Shown here: positions 40,481 to 50,400 of the stretch, one piece after another
Position numbering within the stretch: position 1 is the first letter of the stretch
How the letters are laid out: each line of letters starts with the position of its first letter
Assembly (NCBI GenBank): GCA_963708855.1
Contig: CAVPUM010000007.1
Location: 186,001-250,000 of the forward strand
DNA: 64,000 nt
Origin: CAIWHR01 sp963708855
GTDB lineage: Bacteria; Pseudomonadota; Gammaproteobacteria; Burkholderiales; Casimicrobiaceae
Direction of reading: 5' to 3'
Translations under genes and position numbers: made by a program
Notes under the pieces: model-generated
What the model saw: the letters and a program-made list of their open reading frames with translations, nothing else
The model's database searches: none
What the model was told of the DNA's origin: nothing

Positions 40481-40555
40481 ATGAACAGCATCGTCTATAT
40501 CGTCGGCGCCATCGTCATCATCGCCGCCATTCTGTCGTTCTTCGGGCTGCGCTGA
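40481..40555 (+). CDS. 24-residue single-helix membrane peptide
   Basis: MNSIVYIVGAIVIIAAILSF plus GLR: one transmembrane helix and almost nothing else. Ribosome site GAAAGGCACTCTC precedes ATG. Very short hydrophobic proteins of this form recur in betaproteobacterial stress clusters. The upstream operator supports it being a real gene. Confidence 0.65.
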   Translation: MNSIVYIVGAIVIIAAILSFFGLR

Positions 40556-40852
40556 AGGTTTGCGCGATCGGGATCGTCCGGGCCGGGTTCCAGCCGTCGC
40601 CGGGTCGGGCGCGCTCTCCCCGGCCGACGGGACGGAGCGCAACCGCTGCCGATTCGAGTGGCGATTCGACGCGGCAGCGACCGTGCGCGCCGGTTGGAAC
40701 GTCCCGCCTGCCGGACCCGATCCGCAGCATGCCGGTGACGACCATGACGCCGACCGTGCGGACCCGGTGTCGGCTGAGCCGACGACCGCCGCCGTGGCCC
40801 GTCCGGCACTTCCGGCGAACGGAGCCCGTCGTCCCGTCCGATACGAGCGCAG

Positions 40853-41938
40853 GTGGATGCGCGCAGCGTCGCGCTCACGGTGCTTGCCGTGATCGCGGCG
40901 GTCTGCGCTCTCTACTTCGCGCAGACGTTCTTCGTATCCCTGCTGCTCGGCATCCTCATCGCCTACACGCTGAATCCGCTCGTCGTTTATCTCGAGCGGA
41001 TCCGGGTTCCGCGTGCGGCGGGCACGATCATCGTGATGGTAGGCGTGATCGGTGCGCTCGGATTTGGCGCCTATTCGCTGCGCGGGCAGGTGCAGACGAT
41101 CATCGAGCAGCTGCCGGAGGCGGCGCGCACCTTCTCCACCGCGCTGGCGCGGGTCCGCACCAACTCCGCAGGCAACATTCAGAAGATGCAGAGCGCCGCG
41201 GCCGAAGTCGAAAAGGCGACGGCGCAGGCGACCGGCGGTCCCGCGGCCCCCAAGCAGGCGGCAACCCATGTCGTCCTCGACCCGGCCGGCTTCAGGTTCG
41301 CGAGCTTGCTGCTGTCGGGCTCGATGGGCGCCGTCGGTATCCTGGGGCAGACGATCATGGTGCTGTTCCTGACGTTCTTCCTGCTGCTGGGCGGAGACAC
41401 GTTCAAGCGCAAGCTGGTGCGGCTGACGGGTCCGTCGCTGTCGAACAAGAAGATCACGGTGCAGATTCTCGACGACATCAACGATTCCATCCAGAAGTAC
41501 CTCTTCATGCTGCTCGTGACGAACGTGCTGGTGGCCGTGCTCGCCTGGATCGCCTTCCGCTGGATCGGTCTCGAAAATGCGGGCGCCTGGGCGGTGGCGT
41601 CCGGACTGCTGCACGTCATTCCCTACCTCGGCCCCGGAGTCACCGCCGGCGCCATCGCGATGGCCGCGTTCATGCAGTTCGAATCCTTCCCGATGGCATT
41701 TCTGGCCAGCGGCATGTCGCTGGCGATCGCCACGCTGGTGGGAACCTTCGTCACGACGTGGATGACGGGCCGGATCGCGAAGATGAATGCGGCCGCCGTC
41801 TTCATCTCGCTGCTGTTCTGGGGCTGGCTCTGGGGCATCTGGGGCATGCTGCTCAGCATTCCGATCGTCGTCATCGCCAAGGTCGTGTCCGAGCACGTGG
41901 AGCAACTGCAGCCGGTGGCCGAGTTGCTGGGTGAGTAG
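40853..41938 (+). CDS. AI-2E/PerM family transporter
   Basis: 361 residues from GTG 40853. Eight hydrophobic segments, with the family phrases GILIAYTLNPLVVYLERIRVPRAAGT, LFLTFFLLLGGDTFKRKLVRL, DDINDSIQKYLFMLLVTN and LLHVIPYLGPGVTAG. Known members export autoinducer-2 or act as antiporters (TqsA, YdiK, PerM); the substrate here is unknown. The region 40560-40852 in another frame encodes a low-complexity stretch ending PVRYERR that could be its N-terminal extension if an indel is present near 40853, so the true start may be further upstream. Confidence 0.85.
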   Translation: MDARSVALTVLAVIAAVCALYFAQTFFVSLLLGILIAYTLNPLVVYLERIRVPRAAGTIIVMVGVIGALGFGAYSLRGQVQTIIEQLPEAARTFSTALARVRTNSAGNIQKMQSAAAEVEKATAQATGGPAAPKQAATHVVLDPAGFRFASLLLSGSMGAVGILGQTIMVLFLTFFLLLGGDTFKRKLVRLTGPSLSNKKITVQILDDINDSIQKYLFMLLVTNVLVAVLAWIAFRWIGLENAGAWAVASGLLHVIPYLGPGVTAGAIAMAAFMQFESFPMAFLASGMSLAIATLVGTFVTTWMTGRIAKMNAAAVFISLLFWGWLWGIWGMLLSIPIVVIAKVVSEHVEQLQPVAELLGE

Positions 41939-42057
41939 TGACCAGGGAGGAAAGGACGGTCAGCCCCGGAGTGGGCACGAAAGCGGGGCGTCAGCCGACA
42001 GGCGGATGCCGGGGGGCACATTCGTGTACGGTGTCGGTTGACCGGAGGATGTGAAGC

Positions 42058-42787
42058 ATGACCTACTGCATTGGCGTAATGCTCGACAAGGGGATGATTT
42101 TCGCCTCGGACTCCCGCACCAACGCCGGCATGGACAACATCGCCAAGTTCTGCAAGATGACGGTGTTCGAGCGTCGCGGCGACCGCGTCATCGTGTTGCT
42201 GAGCTCCGGCAACCTCGCCGGAACCCAGGCCGTGATCGGCGTGCTGAACCAGCGCTGCGCCGCCGGCGACGCGGCCGCCCAACCTCTGGAGCGCGCGGAC
42301 CATGTTCGACGTCGCGATGCTGGTCGCCGACGCGATGCGCGACATCGAGCGGCGCGACGGCGAGTATCTGCAGGAGAACGAGGTCGGCTTCAATGCCTCG
42401 TTCATCGTCGGCGGGCAGATCGGCGGCGAGCCGATGCGGCTGTTCCGGATCTATGCCGAGGGCAATTTCATCGAGGCGGGGATCGACACGCCCTACTTCC
42501 AGACCGGCGAGACCAAGTACGGCAAGCCGATCATCGATCGCGTGCTCACGCGGCCCACGCCGCTGGCGGACGCCACGAAGTGCGTGCTGGTGTCGTTCGA
42601 TTCGACCATGCGCAGCAACCTGTCGGTGGGCATGCCGATCGACCTGATCTGCTACGAACGCGACAGCCTCGAGGTGTCGAAGCGGCGGCGATTCGACGAC
42701 GGGGACGCGTATTTCACCGCGCTCAGCCACGACTGGAGCGAAGGCACGCGACAGGTGTTTCGCCAGCTGCCCGAGCTGCGCTGGTGA
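42058..42787 (+). CDS. Anbu (bacterial proteasome homologue, proteasome-type protease), one frameshift
   Basis: About 242 residues. Starts MTYCIGVMLDKGMIFASDSRTNAG: the threonine after Met (T2) is the predicted N-terminal nucleophile of this Ntn-hydrolase family, followed by the catalytic Asp. The later phrase NASFIVGGQIGGEPMRLFRIYAEGNFI is also diagnostic. A break near 42282 (CCCAACCTCTGG) separates the N-terminus from LWSARTMFDVAML. Anbu forms self-assembling rings, and its function is still debated. Its stop overlaps the next gene's GTG start by 4 bp. The transglutaminase-like neighbour is a known companion; the usual ATP-grasp and alpha-E partners are not in this window. Confidence 0.9.
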
Positions 42788-43498
42788 CGGGCCGGGCGAT
42801 CGACGCTTTCCTCGTCACCTGCGAACACGGCGGCAACCGGATCCCCGCGCCCTACCGGCCGCTGTTTCGGGGGCACCGGGCGCTGCTCGACTCCCACCGC
42901 GGCTACGACCCCGGCGCGCTGGTCATGGCGAAGGCGCTGGCCGGCGCGTTCGGGGCACCGCTGGTGACCTCGACCGTCAGCCGCCTCGTCGTCGACCTCA
43001 ATCGCTCGATCGGCCATCCGCAACGCCTCTCGGCGGCGACGCGCGGCGCGCCGCCAGAACTCCGCACAAGGATCGTCGAACAGCACTACCGGCCCTATCG
43101 CGCCGAAGTGGAGCGCCTGGTCAGGCAATCGGTGGCGCGCGGCCGGCGCGTGATCCACGTTTCGTCGCACAGCTTCACGCCGGAGCTGAACGGCAAGGTG
43201 CGGAGCGCCGACGTGGGATTGCTCTACGACCCCGGCCGGCCAAGGCGAGGCCGAGCTGTGCGCGCGCTGGAAGGCGTCGCTCGCGGCCATCGCCCCGCAG
43301 CTGCGGGTGCGCCGCAACTACCCCTACGCCGGCAAAGGCGACGGGCTGACCTCGGACCTGCGCCTGCGCTTCTCTCGCCGCTCCTACGTCGGGATCGAGC
43401 TGGAGGTCAACCAGCAGATCGTCTTCGCCGCCGGCCGGCGCTGGACGGCGCTGCGCGGCGCGCTGATCGATTCGCTGCGCGCGGCCTGTGCCGGTTGA
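42784..43498 (+). CDS. N-formylglutamate amidohydrolase family protein, one frameshift
   Basis: About 237 residues from a GTG start overlapping the anbu stop. Seen: LVTCEHGGNRIP, LLDSHRGYDPGA, VVDLNRSIGHP, VIHVSSHSFTPELNGKVRSADVGLLYDP, GDGLTSDLRLRF and IELEVNQ, all typical of the FGase/HutG-like zinc hydrolase family. An extra base near 43238 splits it. Known members hydrolyse N-formylglutamate in histidine breakdown, but this gene is far from any hut genes and is tied to anbu, so its substrate is open. Confidence 0.85.
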
Positions 43499-43602
43499 GC
43501 GCGCCATGGTGAACGTCCGGCACCGGGTGACGCCGCAAGATCCCGTGCCATTGCCTGCGGCGCCTGCCGCGCGCGACCTCGCGCTGCGCTAACCGGAGAA
43601 CC

Positions 43603-44419
43603 ATGATGCAGATTCGCGTCGGCTTCGAAATGATCTACGACTGTCCGCAGCCCACCCCGATGATCTTCAACCTCAACGTCCACTTCACGCGCGTGTCCGA
43701 TCTCGTCGGCCGCGACGACCTGGTGGTCGACCCGCCGGTCCCGATGGCGGCCTATCGCGACAGCTTCGGCAACTGGTGCACCCGCATCGTCGCGCCAAAG
43801 GGCCGCACGCGCGTCTCCGCCGATGCGATCGTGAACGACACCGGGGCGCCCGACGCGATCGTGCCCCAGGCGCACCAGCTTCCCGTGCCGGAGCTGCCCG
43901 AGGAAACGCTGCTCTTCCTGCTCGGAAGCCGCTATTGCGAGACCGATCGGCTGTCCGAGACCGCGTGGAATCTCTTCGGACAGGCGCCGACGGGATGGGA
44001 CCGCGTCCAGGCGATCTGCGACTACGTCCATCGGCACATCACCTTCGGCTACGAGCACGCGCGCATGACGCGGACGGCGCTGGAGGCGTTTCACGACAGG
44101 ACCGGCGTCTGCCGCGACTATGCGCACCTCGCCGTCGCCTTCTGCCGGTGCATGAACATCCCGGCGCGCTACTGCACCGGCTACCTCGGCGACATCGGCA
44201 TGCCGCCGCCGTACGGCCCCATGGATTTCGCCGCGTGGTTCGAGGTCTACCTCGGCGGGCAGCTGGCACACCTTCGACGCGCGCAACAACAAGCCGCGCA
44301 TCGGCCGGGTGCTGATCGCACGCGGCCGCGACGCCGCCGACGTCGCGATCAGCAACACGTTCGGGCCCAACACCCTGACGAGCTTCAGGGTCTGGACCGA
44401 CGAGATGGTCGCCGCCTGA
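43603..44419 (+). CDS. Transglutaminase-like cysteine peptidase family protein (Anbu cluster), one frameshift
   Basis: About 272 residues. N-terminal beta domain (IRVGFEMIYDCPQPTPMIFNLNVH), then a transglutaminase-like core with catalytic C170 (TGVCRDYAHLAVAF), histidine in WHTFDARNN and the following Asp. An extra C near 44263 (CAGCTGG for CAGTGG) breaks the frame before the His; corrected, the protein ends TDEMVAA at 44419. Members of this family accompany Anbu in many proteobacteria and may be isopeptidases or peptidases. Confidence 0.88.
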
Positions 44420-44438
44420 GCCGGTCGGAGAAGGATCC

Positions 44439-47400
44439 ATGAATTGAAACCAGGCAAGCGGACGCTGTTCGAACGACTGCTCGCCATCACGGCGCGCTTC
44501 GGTCGCGGCGACGCATTCGCCAGGTACGCCGACGAAGAACCACCGCTGCGATCGGAGCTGTTCAGCGCCGATCAGATGGAGCAGCACGGGAAGAACCTGG
44601 CGTTCGCGCACCGACTGGCGCCGGGCCGCGCTCCCGACCAGCTGCTGACTCGGCTGACCGAGAACGACGGCATCCTCGCTGAAGTCTGCGACCTGCTGAC
44701 CGCGGCGGTCACGACAAACCGCCGCATCACACCCGCCGCGGAATGGCTGCTCGACAATTTCTACCTGATCGAAGAGCAGATCCGCACGGCAAGGCGGCAC
44801 TTGCCCAAGGGGTACAGCCGCGAACTTCCCCGCTTGGCGGCCGGCCCGTCCGCCAAACTCCCGCGTGTCTACGATCTCGCGTTCGAGGCGATCGCCCATG
44901 GCGACGGCAGGGTCGACGCGGAGAGCCTCTCCCGTTTCGTCGCGGCCTACCAGACGGTGACGCCGCTCAAGGTGGGGGAATTGTGGGCCATTCCCATCAT
45001 GCTGCGCCTGGCGCTCATCGAGAACCTTCGGCGCGTCGGGGCCCGGATAGCGGCCGCCACGATCGACCGCAACCGGGCCGATGCGTGGGCGGACCAGATG
45101 GTCGACATCGCCGAGCACGATCCCAAGAGCCTGATTCTGGTGATCGCGGACATGGCGCGCTCGAACCCGCCGATGGTGAGCTCGTTCGTCGCCGAACTGG
45201 CGCGCCGGCTGCAGGGACAGAGCGCGGCTTTGGCTTTGCCGCTCACCTGGATCGAGCAGCGACTTTCCGAGTCGGGCTTCGGCATCGAGCAGCTGGTGCA
45301 ATCCGAAACGCAGAAGCAGGCGGGCGACCAGGTCTCGATCAGCAACACGATCGGCAGCCTGCGCTTTCTGGGATCGATGGACTGGCGCGAGTTCGTCGAA
45401 ACGATGAGCATCGTCGAGCACAAGTTGCGGGAGGATCCGGGCGGGCTGTACGGCAGGATGGATTTCGCGACCCGCGACCGGTACCGGCACGTCGTCGAGG
45501 AGATCGCCAAGGGAAGCCCTCTGTCGGAAGGCGACGTGGCGCGCAAGGCGATCCAGCTCGCACACGACGGCACGGGCGGCGCCAACGGCCATGACGGCGA
45601 CGACGACCGCGCCGCCCACGTCGGTTTCTATCTGGTCGACAAGGGTCGGCCGCGGCTCGAACGAGCAGCGCAGGATGCGCCCATCGCCTGCCGAGGCGAT
45701 CCAGAGGATGGGCCGGCGGGTCCCGTTGCTGCTGTACCTGGGCTCGATCGCGGCGGTCACGGCAGCGCTCACCGCGGCGCTGCTTGGCGAAGGCACAGCG
45801 ACGACGGGGTTCCCGATGCCGTGCTCGTGACGCTCGCCGTCCTCCTGCTGCTGGCCACCAGCCAGTTGGCTGTCGGGAATGGTGAACTGGGTGGCGACCT
45901 TGCTGGTGACGCCGCGCGCGTTGCCGCGAATGGATTTTTCGCAGGGGCTGCCGCCGGAGTCGCGCACGCTGGTGGTGATACCGACGATGCTCACCGGCGC
46001 CGAAGACATCGAAGGCCTGGTCGAGGCGCTCGAGGTCCGGTTCCTCGCCAATCGGGACGACCATCTGCATTTCGGCCTGCTGACCGATTTTCGGGATGCG
46101 CCCACCGAAACGCTGCCCGAGGACGAGCCCTGCTGTGGCTGGCGCGAAAGGGAATCGACGACCTGAACGCAAAGTACGGGCAGGCGGCGGACCCGGCCGA
46201 GCAAGGCGCAACCGGCGCCACGTTCTTTCTTTTTCACCGTCCGCGCCGCTGGAATCCGGCGGAGCGGGCATGGATGGGTTACGAGCGCAAGCGCGGAAAG
46301 CTTGCGGACCTGAATGCCTACCTGCGCGGCGGCGGGAGCGATCGCTTCTCGCTCGTCGTCGGCGAGACCGCGGTGCTGTCGAATGTGAAGTACGTGATCA
46401 CGCTCGATACCGACACGCAGTTGCCGCGCGACTCGGCGCGGCAGTTTGTCGGCGTGATGGCGCATCCGCTGAACCGTGCGCGCTTCGACGCCGCCGGCAA
46501 GCGCAATGGCAGCGCGCTGGTAACCGAAGGGTACGGGATACTGCAGCCGCGCGTGAGCATCAGCCTGCCCGGCGCGAACCGCTCGTGGTACGCGCGCCTG
46601 CACGGGGGCGACCCCGGCATCGACCCGTACACGCGCGCGGTTTCCGACGTCTACCAGGATGTGTTCCGCGAGGGCTCCTTCATCGGCAAAGGGATCTACG
46701 ACGTCGACGCGTTCGAGCAGGCCCAGAACGGTCGCTTTCCCGAGAATCGGATCCTGAGCCACGACCTGCTCGAGGGTTGCTACGCGCGATCAGGGTTATT
46801 GAGCGACGTGCAGTTGTACGAGGAGTGCCCGTCGACCTATGCCGCGGACACCCGACGCCGGCACCGCTGGATTCGCGGCGACTGGCAACTGGCGGGATGG
46901 CTGCTGCCGCTCGTGCCCGGCCCCGGCAAGCGACGCCTGAGAAATCCGTTGTCGACGCTTTCGCAGTGGAAGCTGTTCGACAACCTGCGACGCAGTCTCG
47001 TCCCGGTGGCGTTGACTCTGCTGCTGCTGCTCGGATGGGCCGTCCTTCCGCATGCCTGGCTGTGGACCCTGACCGTGATCGCGATCCTGGCGCTTCCGCC
47101 GGCGAGCGCCTTCGTCCTGGACTTGTTGCGGAAGCCGGACGAGGTGCTGCTGCGTCAGCACTTCGCCGCCACCACGAACATGGCCGGCCTGCATGCGGCC
47201 CGGACGACGCTGACGCTTGCCTTCCTCCCGTACGAGGCGACGGTCAACCTCGACGCAATCGCACGCACCGCGTGGCGGATGCTGGTCGCACATCGACCGC
47301 TGCTCGAATGGAATCCGTCGGCCGCCGACGAACCGGATCACGGCTTGGGCGACACAACCAACCACGCCGGATTTGCCGCGTCGCTCAAGACGATGTGGAT

Positions 47401-50400
47401 CGCCCCGGTCATCGCGGCCGCAACGGCGATCCTGTTGAACGAATCTGCACCATCCGCCCTGGCGGTAGCCACGCCGCTGCTTTTCCTGTGGTTCGTCTCA
47501 CCCGGAATTGCCTGGTGGATCAGCCGACCGCTCATCCGTCGCGAACCGCAGCTGACGAGGGATCAGACGCTCTTCCTCCGGAATCTCGCGCGAAGGACAT
47601 GGGCATTCTTCGAGACATTCGTCGGTCCGGACGACCATTGGCTGCCACCGGACAACTGCCAGGAACATCCGGTCGCCGCCGTCGCGCATCGCACCTCGCC
47701 CACGAACATGGGACTCGCTCTGCTGGCGAACCTGACGGCCTACGACTTCGGCTACATCCCGGCCGGACAACTCCTCCTGCGCACGGCGAATGCCATGGGC
47801 ACGATGACTGGAACTGGAGCGGCACGAGGGGCACTTCTACAACTGGTACGACACGCAGTCCCTGAAGCCGCTCCCGCCTCTCTATGTCTCGGCGGTGGAC
47901 AGCGGGAACCTCGCGGGTCATCTGATGACCTTGCGGCCGGGCCTCTCCGCACTTGCCGACGACAGGATCATGAGCCTGCAATGGTTCGAAGGATTGAGCG
48001 ACACGCTGCGGACGCTCGCCGATGCCGTTGGCGGAATCGCGCCGGCGCCGCTCGTTCGCCTGCAGGGTGACCTCGAAACCGCTTACGACTCCCGGCCCAC
48101 GACGATCGCAGCGGCGCGGCAGTGGCTCGACCGGCTCGACGCAGGGGTCGCCGAGGTCGCCGCAGCGTTCGCCGGCATTGCCGGCGCCGACTCTGCCAGC
48201 GCATCTGCGCCGTTGGGTGAATCGACGTTCTGGGCGGACACCCTCGTCCGGCAATGCGGGATCATGCGAAGCGAGTTCGCGTTCCTCGCGCCGTGGAGCG
48301 CGTTGCCGGCTGCGCCGCGCGGGTTCGGCGAACTCCCCGGCACCCTGGAGATTCCCACGCTGCGCGAACTTGCGGCGCTCGACGTGGAATTGCTGCCGGC
48401 CATCGAGCGCCGGCGGACCGGGGAGGCGCTGGCGGAGAACCGTGCATGGCTGGAGGCGCTGGCCCGCGACGTCACCGCGGCGAGCCGTCGCGCCACCGAG
48501 CGGATCGCGGAGATCGAACGCCTGGTGCGGCAATGCGATGAACTGGTCCGCATGGACTACGATTTTCTCTACGACCCGTCGCGTCACCTGCTGGCCATCG
48601 GCTACAACGTCGACGAGCGCAGGAGCGATCCCGGTTATTACGATCTGCTCGCCTCCGAAGCGAGGTTCTCCAGTTTTGTGGCGATCGCGCAGGGACACCT
48701 GCCGCAGGAGAATTGGTTCGCGCTCGGGCGCCTGCTCACGACGGCAGGGGGCCAGCCGGTACTCCTGTCGTGGAGCGGCTCGATGTTCGAGTACCTGATG
48801 CCGCTGCTGGTGATGCCTACGTACGACAACACCCTGCTCGACCAGACGTGTCGCGTGACGGTGGAGCGCCAGATCGCCTACGGGAAGCAGCGCGGCGTGC
48901 CCTGGGGCATTTCGGAGTGCGGCTACAACTCGGTCGACGCCAGCCTCAACTATCAGTATCGCGCCTTCGGCGTGCCCGGTCTGGGATTGAAGCGAGGGCT
49001 CGCGGAGGATCTCGTCATCGCGCCCTACGCGTCGGCGCTCGCGCTGATGGTGGCACCCGAGGAGTCGTGCCTCAACCTGCAGCGCCTCGCCGCCGACGGG
49101 CTCGCCGGACGATTCGGTCTTTACGAGGCGATCGACTACACCCCCGCGCGCCTGCCGCGCGGACAAGCCAGTGCCGTCGTGCGTTCGTTCATGGCGCATC
49201 ACCAGGGCATGATCCTGCTCTCGCTTGCCCATTTGCTGCTCGAGCGTCCGATGCAGAAGCGATTCGAATCGGACCCCCTGTTCAAGGCCACGCTGCTGCT
49301 GCTCCAGGAGCGCATTCCGAAGACCGCAGCGCTCTATCCGCACCCCGCCGAGCTTTCCGCGATACGCGCCATTTCGAGCGGCCCCGAAGCGCCCGTACGC
49401 ATGCTCACCAGCCCCGACACGCCGATACCGGAAGTGCAGTTGCTGTCGAACGGCAGGTACCACGTCATGGTCACGAACGCGGGCGGCGGGAGCAGCCGAT
49501 GGAAGGACCTCGCCGTCACGCGCTGGCGCGAAGACAGCACCTGCGACGACCGGGGCACGTTCTGCTACATCCGCGACACGGCGAGCGGCGACTTCTGGTC
49601 GACCGCGCATCAGCCGACGGCGGCGCGCCCGACGCACTACGAAGCGATATTCACCGAAGCGCGCGCCGAATTTCGCCGGCGCGACCACGATTTCGAGTCG
49701 CATACCGAAATTGTCGTTTCGCCCGAAGACGACATCGAGCTGCGCCGGCTGCGCATCACCAATCACGCGCGAACGCGGCGCACGATCGATGTCACCAGTT
49801 ACGCGGAAGTCGTTCTCGCGTCCGCTTCCGCCGACGCCCTGCATCCCGCGTTCTCCAATCTCTTCGTGCAGACCGAGATCATCCCGCAGCGGCAAGCCAT
49901 CCTGTGCACGCGCCGGCCCCGCTCGCACGACGAGCCGGCACCCTGGATGTTTCACCTGATGGCCATCCACGGACCCAGTTCGCTGGACGTCTCCTTCGAG
50001 ACGGACCGCATGGCGTTCATCGGCCGCGGGCGTACGGTCGCCGCGCCGCAGGCGATGCTCGACGCAGGACGGCTGTCCGGCAATCAGGGTTCGGTTCTCG
50101 ATCCGATCGTCGCGATCCGGCACCGGATCACCCTCGATCCGCAGCAGACCGCGACGATCGACATGGCATCCGGCATGGCGGAGACGCGCGACGCCGCAGT
50201 GAGCCTCGTCGGAAAGTATCAGGATCGGCATCTCGCGGACCGCGTTTTCGATCTGGCGTGGACGCACAGCTGGGTGACGCTGCGCCAGATCAATGCCACG
50301 GAATCCGATGCGCAGCTCTATGCGCGCCTCGCCGGTTCCATCGTCTACGCCAACGCCTCGCTGCGCGCGGAAGCCGGCGTGCTCCTGCGGAACCGGCGCG

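Noticed and set aside
42025..42040. TGTACG-GTGT-CGGTTG upstream of anbu
   Set aside because: Only the left half matches and it is too close to the start codon.
43506..43592. 28-codon ORF between the FGase and transglutaminase genes
   Set aside because: No ribosome site and no recognisable feature; chance ORF cannot be excluded.
44039..46762. 907-codon antisense frame opposite the transglutaminase and ndvB genes
   Set aside because: No recognisable fold or start context; the plus-strand genes explain the DNA.
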